Numbered from the stretch's first letter, positions 51,700-60,980 are shown. The stretch is DNA of 64,000 bases from Amycolatopsis solani (GCF_033441515.1 NZ_JAWQJT010000002.1:1736001-1800000), one strand, 5' to 3'. Notes: a model not told the origin generated them from the letters alone. A program made the numbers and translations.

Positions 51700-52433
51700 C
51701 CGACGCCGTGCTCATCGGACGCGAGGGCGCGGTACACCGGCCGGAGCAGCTCGGCGACGTCTTCGCCGCCCGCCGTGAGCGCGAACGGCGGGGCCTGGTC
51801 CAGCACCGCGCCGGGCGCCGTCCGTGGTCCGTGCAACGGTGCCGCGCCGCCCAGACCAGGAGCCTGACCGCTGTCGAAGAACGTGTCCATGACATCGGTC
51901 AGGGCCGGGGACTGGTCGTCCGGGTCGAGCGGCTCGGCGGAGATCAGCCGGTTCTTCAGGTCCTCGAGCAGCGCTTCGCGGTTCCGGCCGCGCAGCGCGA
52001 GGACGGTGAACGGATCCTCGCCGACCCGCGCCACGAGGGCGGAGAACACGGCGTTCAGGTGACCGCACGGCACCTCGACGGCCGAGCAGGTGCAGTCCAG
52101 GGACACCTCCCGCGCCGACGACGGGAACAGCGGCAACCGCACGGCTTTGAAGATCTGCTCGACGTCGCGGGGAAGTTCGCCGCTGAGCAGCAGCACCGTG
52201 GCCGACGCCTTCGCGGCGAGGGCGTGGGTGATCGCCGCCCAGTCCGCTTTCCCGAACGCCGTGAGCCCGATCCGCACCTGGTGCGCCCGCTCGTCCCGCA
52301 CCTCGGCGTCGACGCGGCCGGCGCCGACCTCCAACGACACGACGCGGCCTCGGCCGGGTGCGGGCAGGAGGACGCCGATCGCCGTCAACGCGCGCAGGAA
52401 CCGGGTCGCCCACCACGGGAGTGGCTCAGTCAT
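51696..52433 (-). CDS. SWIM zinc-finger protein, partner of the SNF2 helicase
   Basis: A 245-aa protein. The SWIM motif CxCx(n)CxH is at VSLDCTCSAVEVPCGHLNAVF (about residues 109-129). The N-terminal part (VVSLEVGAGRVDAEVRDE) and the acidic C-terminus have no other recognised domain. SWIM proteins bind DNA or proteins. ATG 52433 overlaps the helicase stop by 8 bp, and this order (SNF2 helicase, SWIM protein) is found widely in actinobacteria, suggesting a complex. Confidence 0.88.
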   Translation of the reverse strand: MTEPLPWWATRFLRALTAIGVLLPAPGRGRVVSLEVGAGRVDAEVRDERAHQVRIGLTAFGKADWAAITHALAAKASATVLLLSGELPRDVEQIFKAVRLPLFPSSAREVSLDCTCSAVEVPCGHLNAVFSALVARVGEDPFTVLALRGRNREALLEDLKNRLISAEPLDPDDQSPALTDVMDTFFDSGQAPGLGGAAPLHGPRTAPGAVLDQAPPFALTAGGEDVAELLRPVYRALASDEHGVG

Positions 52434-55400
52434 CGAGCGCCTCCTCCCCCAGCGCCAGCACCCCGCGCAGCGCGTCCGTGGACAGTTCGGTGAGCCAGCT
52501 TTCCCCCTCGCCGACGACCATGCCCGCGAGCGCGCGTTTCTTGGCGATCAGGGTGTCGATCCGGTCCTCGATGGTGCCCGGGCACAGGAACTTCCGGACC
52601 TGGACGTTCCGGCCCTGCCCGATCCGGAACGCCCGGTCGGTGGCCTGGTTCTCCACGGCCGGGTTCCACCAGCGGTCCAGGTGCAGGACCTGGCTGGCGG
52701 CGGTCAGCGTGAGCCCGGAGCCGCCCGCCTTGAGCGAGAGCAGGAGGATCCGCGGGCCGTCGCCGGACTGGAAGCGGTCCACGATCGCGTCCCGCGCCCC
52801 CTTGGCCAGGCTCCCGTGCAGGAACGCGACTTCGGTGCCGAGCCGGTCCGACAGGTGCGGCACGAGCAGGTGCCCGAATTCGGTGTACTGCGTGAAGCAC
52901 AGCACCCGATCGCCCGCCGCCAGGATTTCCGCCAGGATCTCTTCGAGCCGGTTGACCTTGCCGGAGCGGTCGCCGATCGGGGAACCGTCGTGCAGCAGGT
53001 GCGCGGGGTGGTTGCAGACCTGCTTGAGCTTCGTGATCGCGGCGAGGACGTTGCCGCGGCGCTTGATGCCGTGGCTGTTCTCGATCTTCTTCATCATCTC
53101 TTCGACGATCGCGCGGTACAGCGTGCCCTGTTCGCGGGTGAGCCGGTACTCCTGCCGGATCTCGAGCTTTTCCGGGAGCTCCGGGACGATCGCGGGGTCC
53201 GTCTTCACCCGGCGCAGCAGGTACGGCTGCGTGAGCCGGCGCAACGCGGCCGCCGCGGCGGTGTCGCCGCCGCGCTCGATCGGGGCCGCGAACCGTTGCC
53301 GGAACTCGAACCGGCTGCCGAGCAGCCCGGGGTTGAGCAGGTCCAGCACCGACCACAGGTCGGCCAGCCGGTTCTCCACCGGGGTGCCGGTCAGCGCGAG
53401 CCGGTGCCCGGCGGTGAACCGCCGCACCGCCTTGGCCGTCGCGGTGTCGGCGTTCTTGACGGCATGGGCTTCGTCGAGCACCAGGCGCCGCCAGGTGACC
53501 TTCTCGAGCTCGCCGGCGTCACGGGCGGCGGTGGCGTAGGTCGTGACGACGAGGTCGGCCGCGTCGACCTGCTCGGCGAGCGCGTCCCCGCTCGCGCGGG
53601 CGCTGCCGTGGTGGGCGAGGACGCGCAGGCCGGGTGCGAAGTCCGCCGCCTCCCGCTGCCACATGCCGACCAGCGACATCGGGCACAGCACCAGCGTCGG
53701 CTGGCGATCGCCGTCCGCCCGCTCGGCGGCCTCGAGCGCCAGCGTCTGGACGGTCTTGCCGAGGCCCATGTCGTCGGCCAGGCACGCGCCGAGCCCCAGC
53801 GCCGACATGAACGCGAGCCACGCGACACCGCGCTGCTGGTAGGGGCGGAGCGTGGCGCGGAACGACGGCGGCAGCGCGACCGGCCGCAGCGTCCGGTGGA
53901 CCCGCCCGGCCAGGACGTCCCCGACCCAGCCGCCGGCGCGGACGCCGGTGACCGGGAGCGGCGTCTCGAGCCCGAGGTTGACCAGCTCCAGCAGCTCGGC
54001 CGCGGTGGGGCGCACGGGCTGCCGGTGCGGGTCGCGGCGCAGGAACTCGAGCCCGGCGCGGAGCCGGTCGGCGTCGACGCTGACCCACCGGCCCCGCAGC
54101 CGCACCAGTGGGGTCTTCGCCGCGACCAGCCGGGCCAGTTCCTCCTCGCCGATTTCGTCGTCGCCGACCGCGACCGACCAGCGGAACCCGGCCAGCTCGT
54201 CGCGGCCCACCCGGCTGCGGGCCACGACCTGCTCGGACGGCGTGCTGCGGACGGACAGGCGCAGCCCGAGCCGGCGCCGGCCGTCCCAGGTGGCCGGGAG
54301 CTGCGCTTCGAACCCGGCCTCGATCAGCCGGGTCGCGCCCGAGGTGAGGAAGTGTTCGGCTTCCTCGACGGTGAGGTCGTATTCGGACGGCCGCGTCCGG
54401 CGCAGCGCCGGCGCCAGCATCGGTTCCACCAGCGCGGCCCGGCCCAGTTCGGCGACGAGCAGCCCCTTCGGGTCCCGGACCAGCCCGTTCGCCTCGCCCG
54501 ACCAGATCTGCCCCGCCGACAGCAGCAGGCTCGGGTCGGCCGTCGAGCGCAGGAGGAACTGCAGCTGCCACTTGGTGCCGTCGCCGGTCTGGTCGGCGGG
54601 ATCGTCATCGGCGGCGTGGCGCAGGGTGCCGACCTCGGCCAGCCGGAAGCACGCCCGGCCGTCGACGACGTCGGTGTCGGCGACCTCGTCCCACTTCGCG
54701 ACGGCGTCCGCCACCACGGCGAGCTCGTCCAGCGGCAGCTCGACGCGGGGATCGCCGCCCTGCAGGGCGGCCAGCCACACCCCGGCCGCGCCCCGGTCCG
54801 CGCGCAGGTCGACCGGCGGGTCCGCCCGCGCCAGCCGGTCCCGCACCGCCGTGTCGACGAAGGCGTGCAGGGCATCGGTGACGAGCGCGCGCGGCGACGC
54901 CCCGGTGAGCGGCGCGATCTCCTCGGCGCGGCCGACCGGCGGCATGGCCGCGACGAGCGCGTCGAACGCGACGGAGTCCACGCCCTGGAGCACCGGGCGC
55001 CAGCGGGCCTCGGCCGCGTCGCCCTGGCGGACCAGCGTCGGCAGCACCCGTCCGCGCCGCACCAGATCCGCGGCGAAGCGGGACACGGCTCGCAGGTAGG
55101 TGACCGAAGCGCCGTAGGCGGCGGAGTCGTCGAGGTCGTCCAGCTCGGCGGGGTCCACGACCAGCGCCGGCACCGACCACGGCCGCAACGACGGCGCCGG
55201 GCCCCGCCGCGTGCCGCCCGCCGCCTCGGCGGAGGCGAGCGGCCGGCTCGCTCGCGAGGGCAGCAGCACCGTCACCGAGGTGGGTTTGCCAGGGTGCAGC
55301 GCGGTCAGCTGCGCACTGGAAACCGCGAAAGGATGGGAAAGCGCGATCCGCGCCGAGCGGCTCGACGTACCGCTCGGCCGCCGGTCGTGCTCGGCCCAGA

Positions 55401-55446
55401 GCAGCAAACCCCGGCCCGGCGACCACAGCGCGTGCACCACGGGCAA
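52426..55446 (-). CDS. SNF2-family DEAD/DEAH-box helicase (SNF2-associated N-terminal domain)
   Basis: A 1006-aa protein. Residues about 1-500 include a SNF2-associated accessory region. The ATPase core contains Walker A ADDMGLGKTVQTLALE (about 560), DEAH motif LVLDEAHAVKN (about 655), and the C-terminal helicase lobe with the arginine finger region QATDRAFRIGQGRNVQV. I prefer TTG 55446, which has AGGAG nine nt upstream and yields MPVVHALWSPGRG; GTG 55440 is an alternative. The longer frame reaching 57456 lies antisense to the glycosidase gene and is not used. Suggested role: DNA remodelling or repair with the SWIM partner. Confidence 0.93.
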   Translation of the reverse strand: MPVVHALWSPGRGLLLWAEHDRRPSGTSSRSARIALSHPFAVSSAQLTALHPGKPTSVTVLLPSRASRPLASAEAAGGTRRGPAPSLRPWSVPALVVDPAELDDLDDSAAYGASVTYLRAVSRFAADLVRRGRVLPTLVRQGDAAEARWRPVLQGVDSVAFDALVAAMPPVGRAEEIAPLTGASPRALVTDALHAFVDTAVRDRLARADPPVDLRADRGAAGVWLAALQGGDPRVELPLDELAVVADAVAKWDEVADTDVVDGRACFRLAEVGTLRHAADDDPADQTGDGTKWQLQFLLRSTADPSLLLSAGQIWSGEANGLVRDPKGLLVAELGRAALVEPMLAPALRRTRPSEYDLTVEEAEHFLTSGATRLIEAGFEAQLPATWDGRRRLGLRLSVRSTPSEQVVARSRVGRDELAGFRWSVAVGDDEIGEEELARLVAAKTPLVRLRGRWVSVDADRLRAGLEFLRRDPHRQPVRPTAAELLELVNLGLETPLPVTGVRAGGWVGDVLAGRVHRTLRPVALPPSFRATLRPYQQRGVAWLAFMSALGLGACLADDMGLGKTVQTLALEAAERADGDRQPTLVLCPMSLVGMWQREAADFAPGLRVLAHHGSARASGDALAEQVDAADLVVTTYATAARDAGELEKVTWRRLVLDEAHAVKNADTATAKAVRRFTAGHRLALTGTPVENRLADLWSVLDLLNPGLLGSRFEFRQRFAAPIERGGDTAAAAALRRLTQPYLLRRVKTDPAIVPELPEKLEIRQEYRLTREQGTLYRAIVEEMMKKIENSHGIKRRGNVLAAITKLKQVCNHPAHLLHDGSPIGDRSGKVNRLEEILAEILAAGDRVLCFTQYTEFGHLLVPHLSDRLGTEVAFLHGSLAKGARDAIVDRFQSGDGPRILLLSLKAGGSGLTLTAASQVLHLDRWWNPAVENQATDRAFRIGQGRNVQVRKFLCPGTIEDRIDTLIAKKRALAGMVVGEGESWLTELSTDALRGVLALGEEALDD

Positions 55447-55538
55447 GGTCTGAGGCTCCTTCGTCCGCTCCGGGTTTCCCGCTGATCCTCGCACGGTGGG
55501 CCGCCGGGGCCGTCCCGGACCGGGAAGCGGGTGTTCCC

Positions 55539-55558
55539 TTCTGAGCGATTCTGAGCGA
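55539..55558. repeat. 10-bp tandem direct repeat upstream of the glycosidase
   Basis: TTCTGAGCGA occurs twice in a row (55539-55548 and 55549-55558), and CTGAG appears again at 55571. The spacing of one helical turn suggests two adjacent protein-binding sites, perhaps an activator, in the divergent helicase/glycosidase promoter region. Confidence 0.45.
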
Positions 55559-55576
55559 TAGTGGTCGAGTCTGAGT

Positions 55577-55592
55577 TTTACAACGTTGTAAA
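55577..55592. promoter_or_regulatory. LacI-type operator TTTACAACGTTGTAAA
   Basis: A perfect 16-bp palindrome with central CG, typical of LacI-family repressors. It ends 13 nt before the ATG of the glycosidase, so a bound repressor would block transcription or initiation. The half-site TTTACAACG is the same type as TTTACATCG in the GH54 operator. No lacI-like gene lies in this window. Confidence 0.8.
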
Positions 55593-55605
55593 CCGTGGAG
55601 GGCCG

Positions 55606-58600
55606 ATGCGACGGCGACTGTCCTGGGGAAGTACCTGGCTGGCCGTCGCGGGCCTGCTCGCGCAGGTCGCGCTCGCCGGCGTCGCCACCGCGGCCGAAGA
55701 CACCGCGCGTTCCGTCGCCGGCTCGGGGACCCACTTCCTCGACCACTCCGCCGCGCTGGCCGGGTACGCCGATCCCGGGTGGTACGAGGCGAACATCCCG
55801 TTCGTGGACCTGCCCGACGCCACGATGGAGAGCGTCTACTACTACCGGTGGCGCGTCTTCAAGGAGCACCTGCGGTACACGAACCCCGCCGACGGCTGGA
55901 TCTCGACGGAGTTCCTCGACTGCTGCGGGTACGCCGCGCCCTACCAGGCGATCAACGCGGCCGCCGGGCACCAGCTGACCGAGGGGCGCTGGGTGCGCGA
56001 TCCGGGCTACGGCCAGGACTACCTCCGGTTCTGGCTCACCGGCCCCGGTGCCGGCGCCAAGCCCGCCACCGACGACGTCAACGCCGACACCACCGACTGG
56101 GCGCACGAGTACAGCGTCTGGCTGGCCACTTCGGCCTACGGTCAAGCCCAGGTGACCGGGGACTTCGGGCCGCTGCGCGAGCTGCTCCCGGCCCTGGTGC
56201 GCCAATACCGCGGCTGGGACAAGCAGTTCAGCGCCGACCTCGGGCTGTACTGGTCGGTGCCGGTGTGGGACGCCATGGAGTTCTCCGCCTCGTCCTACGA
56301 GTCGCCCAACCCCTACCACGGCGGCGCCGGCTACCGGCCGACGCTCAACTCCTACCAGTACGGCGACGCGATCGCGATCAGCCGCATCGCCGCATCGGTC
56401 GGGGACCGCAAGCTCGCCTCCGAATACGCCCAGCGCGCCGCCCGGCTGAAGACCGCGCTGCAGAAGTGGCTGTGGGACCCGGACCGCGGCTTCTACTTCG
56501 CGATGGCCCGAGACGACAACCCGGACCACAAGCTGTCCGGCAGCCGGGAGCAGATCGGCTACCTCCCGTGGATGTTCGGCGCCGCCCAGCCCGGTGACAG
56601 CACGGCGTGGGCACAACTGCTCGACCCCCAGGGGTTCGCGAGCGCCTACGGGCCGACCACCACCGAGCGCCGCAGCCCGTTCTTCATGAAGGACGCCGGT
56701 TCGTGCTGCCGCTGGGACGGGCCGAGCTGGCCCTTCGCCACCGCGCAGACCTTGACCGGCATGGCGAACCTCCTCGACGACTACCCCGCCCAGACCACCG
56801 TGTCCAAAGAGGACTACGCCGCCGCGCTGGCGACCTACGCCCGCACCCAGACCAAGAACGGCAAGCCCTACGTCGCCGAAGCCCACGACCCGGACCGCGA
56901 CGCGTGGATCTACGACGGGCAGAACCACAGCGAGGACTACAACCACTCCAGCTACACCGACCTCGTGCTGTCCGGGCTGCTCGGCCTCCGGCCGCAGAGC
57001 GACGACACCCTGCGCGTCCAGCCGCTCACCCCGGCCACCTGGGACCACTTCGCGGCCGAAAACGTGCCGTACCACGGACACAACGTCAGCGTGCTGTGGG
57101 ATCGCGACGGCCAGCACTACGGGCAGGGCGCCGGGATGCGGCTCTACGTCGACGGACGGCTCGTCCAGCGCTCCGCCACCCTGCGCGCCACCACGATCGA
57201 CGTCGGCCGCGCCGCGCTCGCCCCGCCGGACGACCTCGTCAACGACGCCGCGAACCCGTTGCGCACCGGTTTCCCGAAGCCGATCACGTCCTACACCTGG
57301 GGAGGCGACAACCCGTGGAACGCGCTCGACGGCAAGGCCTGGTACACCGAAGTCCCCGAGAACACCCGCTGGACCAACTACTCCTCGCCGAACCCGAGCG
57401 ACTTCTACGGCGTCGACTTCGGCGCGCCCACGCCGGTCGGCGACCTCCGCTGGCACGGCTACGACGACGGCGGCGGCGTCAAGACCGCCGCGGCCTACCG
57501 GCTGGAGTACTGGACCGGCTCAGCCTGGCGGGAAGTCGCCGGCCAGGTCCGGGAGCCGGCGAACCCGGTGGGCAACGGCGTCAACCGCGTCACCTTCCCG
57601 ACGCTGACCACCAGCAAGGTCCGGCTGGTGTTCACCAACCCGCCGGGCGCCTTCGTCGGCGTCACCGAACTGCAGTCCTGGACGCCGTCGAGCCCGGACG
57701 CTCGGATCACCGTGGGTCCCGCCAACACAGGCGGTGTCATCACAGTCCGCGAGAGCACGCCGGTGACGGTGACCGTGCGGAACACCACCGGCAGCCCGCT
57801 CGTCTCCCCGCGGGTGAGTGTCGCCGTTCCGGACGGCTGGTCGGTCACGTCCGGCACCCGCCCGCCGGGCGCGATCCCGCCCGGCCAGAGCCGGACGTGG
57901 AGCTACACGCTGACCGCGCCGGCGGGTGCCGAGCCGGGCAGCGCCGCGACGGTGTCCGCGACCGCGTCCTACCGCGGCCCCGGCGGCCGGGCCGAAGCCA
58001 CGCACCAGCGCCAGGGCCTCCAGATCGCGCACCCGCCCGGCCGGCAGGACCCGGTCGGCGCCTGGCACCTCGACGAAGGAAGCGGAACCGTCGCCCACGA
58101 CAGCGCGGGAACGCACGACGCCACCTTGACCGGCTCCCCCGCCTGGGTCCCCGGCACGTCCGGCACCGCTCTTCAGCTCGACGGCTCGAGCCAGTACGCG
58201 GCGACCGGCGGCCCCGTCGTCGACACCACGGGCAACTACTCGGTCAGCGCCTGGGTCCGGCTGGACCGCACGGGCTCCTGGGCGACGGCGGTCAGCCAGG
58301 ACGGCGACCCGAGCAGCGGCTTCTACCTGCAGTACTCCGCGGCCGACGACCGCCTGGCGTTCTCGACCAGTTCGGGCCGGGCGCTGTCGGACGCCGCCCC
58401 GCAGGCCGGTCGCTGGTACCACCTGACCGGCGTGCACGACGCCGACGCCGGCACCTACACCCTCTACGTCGACGGCGTGGCGCAGGCCAAGACGTGGCAC
58501 CAGGCCGCCGGGGACGCCGCCGCGGGTCCACTCGCGATCGGGCGCGCGGTCTCCGGCGGGCGGCACAGCGACTTCTGGCCGGGCAGCGTCGACGACGTCC

Positions 58601-58668
58601 GGGTGTGGAACCGGGCGCTGACCGCGGCCGAAGCCGCCCGGACCCAGGCCGGCTCCGCGCCGGGGTGA
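55606..58668 (+). CDS. Large secreted multidomain glycoside hydrolase (MGH1/trehalase-like, NEW3, LamG)
   Basis: A 1020-aa exported enzyme. The signal peptide ends near residue 32 (GVATAAEDTA). The (alpha/alpha)6 catalytic part (about 40-530) has the mannosylglycerate-hydrolase/trehalase-like wording YWSVPVWDAMEFSASSYESP and WDGPSWPFATAQTLTGM. A discoidin-like region follows (about 545-690, TSYTWGGDNPWNALDGKAWYTE region, positions 560-580). Then a NEW3/NPCBM-associated domain (about 700-800, VTVRNTTGSPLVSPRVSVAVPDGW) and a LamG (concanavalin-like) domain (about 820-1010). Behind GGAGG and the LacI operator. Likely substrate: an alpha-linked plant or fungal polysaccharide or glycoside; exact family unproven. 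Confidence 0.85.
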   Translation: MRRRLSWGSTWLAVAGLLAQVALAGVATAAEDTARSVAGSGTHFLDHSAALAGYADPGWYEANIPFVDLPDATMESVYYYRWRVFKEHLRYTNPADGWISTEFLDCCGYAAPYQAINAAAGHQLTEGRWVRDPGYGQDYLRFWLTGPGAGAKPATDDVNADTTDWAHEYSVWLATSAYGQAQVTGDFGPLRELLPALVRQYRGWDKQFSADLGLYWSVPVWDAMEFSASSYESPNPYHGGAGYRPTLNSYQYGDAIAISRIAASVGDRKLASEYAQRAARLKTALQKWLWDPDRGFYFAMARDDNPDHKLSGSREQIGYLPWMFGAAQPGDSTAWAQLLDPQGFASAYGPTTTERRSPFFMKDAGSCCRWDGPSWPFATAQTLTGMANLLDDYPAQTTVSKEDYAAALATYARTQTKNGKPYVAEAHDPDRDAWIYDGQNHSEDYNHSSYTDLVLSGLLGLRPQSDDTLRVQPLTPATWDHFAAENVPYHGHNVSVLWDRDGQHYGQGAGMRLYVDGRLVQRSATLRATTIDVGRAALAPPDDLVNDAANPLRTGFPKPITSYTWGGDNPWNALDGKAWYTEVPENTRWTNYSSPNPSDFYGVDFGAPTPVGDLRWHGYDDGGGVKTAAAYRLEYWTGSAWREVAGQVREPANPVGNGVNRVTFPTLTTSKVRLVFTNPPGAFVGVTELQSWTPSSPDARITVGPANTGGVITVRESTPVTVTVRNTTGSPLVSPRVSVAVPDGWSVTSGTRPPGAIPPGQSRTWSYTLTAPAGAEPGSAATVSATASYRGPGGRAEATHQRQGLQIAHPPGRQDPVGAWHLDEGSGTVAHDSAGTHDATLTGSPAWVPGTSGTALQLDGSSQYAATGGPVVDTTGNYSVSAWVRLDRTGSWATAVSQDGDPSSGFYLQYSAADDRLAFSTSSGRALSDAAPQAGRWYHLTGVHDADAGTYTLYVDGVAQAKTWHQAAGDAAAGPLAIGRAVSGGRHSDFWPGSVDDVRVWNRALTAAEAARTQAGSAPG

Positions 58669-58761
58669 GCGCCGGGCGCCGGGTTCGGCTTCGGTTCCTG
58701 GGCGATTTCGCGCTCGGCGAGGACAATCGACGGCCAGGCGTCCGAACCGAGGCGGTGCGAG

Positions 58762-59385
58762 ATGGGCAGCCGATACCCCCAACCGAAGCGGCTGCCGGGC
58801 GACCTGTGGGAAGCGGTCCGGCACGCCCAGCAAAGCGTCATCGACGCCGAAGTCCGCACCAGCCGCCGGGCGATCTTCGGCCGCTTCCGGGAGCGGCTGC
58901 GCACCGATCCGGCGACGCTGGCCGCTGACGACTTCCTCGCCCTCGCCGATCCCTCGACCGTGCGCTCGGCGATCGTCTTCGCCGCCCAGCACCTCGCGCA
59001 CGCCGACGCCTGCGACCTCCAGGGGTACGACGCCGCCACCGCGACCCTGCGCATCACCGAGCACCGCGGATTCGCCGCCGCCTTCCTCGAATACTTCGCC
59101 GCCGTCGACACCGGCGTGCCGTCCGCGTGCGGCGTCGCTCTGGCCACCCGCGAGCCCGCTTTCGTCGACGACGTGCGCACCAGCCCGGTCTTCGCCGGCC
59201 ACCACACCCGCACGGTGCTGCTCCGGGCCGGCTCCCGCGCCGTGCAGTCCTACCCGCTCCTGGCCGAGGACGGCGCCGTCCTCGGCATGCTGTCGCTGCA
59301 CTTCCGCACCCCCGGCCGGCACGACCGGCACCCCGTGCTGGCCCGGGCCGCGGCCCACGCCATCGCCCAGCTCGGCACCCACTGA
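58762..59385 (+). CDS. GAF-domain sensory protein
   Basis: A 207-aa protein. Residues 45-200 follow the GAF pattern (LAHADACDLQGYDAATATLRITEHRGFAAAFLEYF, VALATREPAFVDDVRTSPVF, AVQSYPLLAEDGAVLGMLSLHF), with no output domain. Such GAF-only proteins occur beside STAS and ANTAR regulators in actinomycetes. It precedes the STAS-HATPase gene by about 150 nt and may act upstream of it. Confidence 0.8.
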   Translation: MGSRYPQPKRLPGDLWEAVRHAQQSVIDAEVRTSRRAIFGRFRERLRTDPATLAADDFLALADPSTVRSAIVFAAQHLAHADACDLQGYDAATATLRITEHRGFAAAFLEYFAAVDTGVPSACGVALATREPAFVDDVRTSPVFAGHHTRTVLLRAGSRAVQSYPLLAEDGAVLGMLSLHFRTPGRHDRHPVLARAAAHAIAQLGTH

Positions 59386-59538
59386 CGCCCGCGACCCCGA
59401 GTGTCCATTGTGGACCAATCCGGGCGGTCCCCGATTCACCGATTTTCGCCGGAATGCGTTGGCTACGGCCAAAGCTCCCCTTTCGGGGAACCTTGCCGTA
59501 TTTTTGATGCCGACTTCGGCGAAAGGCGAGCTGCGTAC

Positions 59539-60285
59539 GTGGACGGCGACCACCACCTCAGCTGCGACCTGTCCACGATGCAGGGCGCCACGATCATCCG
59601 CCCCTCGGGCGTGCTGACCGTGCGCACCTACGCGCAGCTGCGCGACGCCCTGCTGAAGTGCGCGGCCGACCAGCCGCGCGCGGTGATCGCCGACCTCGAC
59701 GCGCTCGAGATCGCGCGCGACTACCTGACGACGGTGTTCGTCACGGTCTGGCTGCGCGTTTCACGCTGGTCCGCGGTGCCGCTGATCGTGGTGCCCGGAA
59801 CGGCGAACGCCGTGTCGTTCACGAACACGCCGGCGGATCGATTCCTCACCGTCCGCCCGACCGTGCTGGACGCGCTGGCGCAGCTGGACGGACCGGCGCC
59901 GCGGCAGCGCACCGAACTGTGGCTGCCGCCGTCGGCCAACAGCGTCCGCGCGGCACGCCGCTTCGTCACCGACACCTGCCACAACTGGAGCATCCCCGCC
60001 GTCACCACGCACGCCGTCACGGTCGCCGGCGAACTCGTGGCCAACGCCGCCCTCCACACCACTTCGCCCGCCCGCCTGCGGCTGGAGTTGCGGCAGCGGC
60101 GCCTCACCGTCGCCGTCACCGACGACGATCCGCGCCCGGTCCGGCTACCCCGGCCCGGCGACGACCCCGGCGGACCCCACGGCGGCCTGCACCTCGTCAC
60201 CCACCTCGCGGTCGCCACCGGCTGCTCCCACCGGCAGTCCGGCGGCAAAGTCGTCTGGGCGGTCCTGCGCGTGCCGGACGCGTGA
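59539..60285 (+). CDS. STAS-like domain fused to a HATPase (RsbW-like) anti-sigma domain
   Basis: A 248-aa protein if started at GTG 59539 (AAAGGCGAG lies nearby); an upstream GTG at 59401 is also in frame. Residues 1-100 resemble a STAS domain (GVLTVRTYAQLRDALLKCAAD, AVIADLDALEIARDYLTTVFV). Residues 125-245 have HATPase N-box THAVTVAGELVANAALHT, a degenerate G1 (VTDDDPRP) and GGLHLVTHLAV. Partner-switching anti-sigma kinases phosphorylate STAS antagonists. Here both are in one chain, an architecture found in several actinomycete regulators. Confidence 0.78.
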   Translation: MDGDHHLSCDLSTMQGATIIRPSGVLTVRTYAQLRDALLKCAADQPRAVIADLDALEIARDYLTTVFVTVWLRVSRWSAVPLIVVPGTANAVSFTNTPADRFLTVRPTVLDALAQLDGPAPRQRTELWLPPSANSVRAARRFVTDTCHNWSIPAVTTHAVTVAGELVANAALHTTSPARLRLELRQRRLTVAVTDDDPRPVRLPRPGDDPGGPHGGLHLVTHLAVATGCSHRQSGGKVVWAVLRVPDA

Positions 60286-60300
60286 CCCGCTCAGCCTCGG

Positions 60301-60891
60301 TCAGCGGCTGACGGCGCCGAGGACGAAGTCCACCAGCCGGCCCGCGTAGTCGGCGAGCCCGGCGGCGACCCGCGGCCGCAGGTGGGCCGGGGTCGCCAGC
60401 GCGTGGTTGAGGCAGCCGCCGACCACGGCGTCCAGCAGCAGGGTCACGCTCGTTTCGCGGTGCAGCTCCCCGCGCGCGATGCCGCGCCGCACGATCGCGC
60501 GAGCGGCGAGGACCTGCGCCTGCCGCAGCCGCGCCACGCGCTCGGAGACGCCCGGGATCCGGTCGGCTTCGAGCAGCAGCCGGGTGGTCGCCCGGCCCGA
60601 CTCGCCGAAGAACGCGACCAGCAGCTGCTCGGCGAGCCGCACCAGGTCCTCGCGCACCGAGCCGGTGTCGATGTCGGCGACCGGGGTGATCCGCGCTTCC
60701 AGGCAGCTCGCGAGCAGCTCCTGCTTGTTGTGCCAGCGCAGGTAGATCGACGCCTTGCCGACCCCGGCCCGCCGGGCGACCGAGTCGACGGTGAAGCGGC
60801 CCCAGCCGTCCTCCCCGAAGACCTCCGCGGCCGCGCGCAGCACCCGCCGGTCGACTTCGGGATCGCGGGGACGCCCGGCCTCGCCCGTCAT
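60301..60891 (-). CDS. TetR-family transcriptional repressor
   Basis: A 196-aa protein. The N-terminal DNA-binding domain is GRFTVDSVARRAGVGKASIYLRWHNKQELL (about residues 30-60), the classic TetR helix-turn-helix. The C-terminal ligand domain is typical in length. It diverges from the metallo-beta-lactamase-fold gene over an intergenic region holding two operator-like repeats, so autoregulation and control of that gene are likely. Confidence 0.92.
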   Translation of the reverse strand: MTGEAGRPRDPEVDRRVLRAAAEVFGEDGWGRFTVDSVARRAGVGKASIYLRWHNKQELLASCLEARITPVADIDTGSVREDLVRLAEQLLVAFFGESGRATTRLLLEADRIPGVSERVARLRQAQVLAARAIVRRGIARGELHRETSVTLLLDAVVGGCLNHALATPAHLRPRVAAGLADYAGRLVDFVLGAVSR

Positions 60892-60918
60892 CGCGCCTCA
60901 CCTCGTCCCAGCGGGTCA

Positions 60919-60980
60919 TTGCTGAACGGAATTCGGCCAGTATATGGTCGAGGTATTACTGGACGCACCTTGTTCAGTAA
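60919..60980. promoter_or_regulatory. Twin operator-like repeats between TetR and the metallo-hydrolase gene
   Basis: Site 1: TTACTGGAC (60956-60964), 7-nt spacer, GTTCAGTAA (60972-60980), arms that match except for one base. Site 2: TTGCTGAAC (60919-60927), 7-nt spacer, GGCCAGTAT (60935-60943), a weaker version of the same design. The centres are 37 bp apart. This fits two TetR dimers covering both divergent promoters. Confidence 0.65.

Noticed and set aside
52426..57456. 1676-aa helicase extending antisense to the glycosidase gene
   Set aside because: Its first 670 residues are the shadow of the plus-strand glycosidase. The helicase family N-terminus and ribosome binding site begin near 55446.
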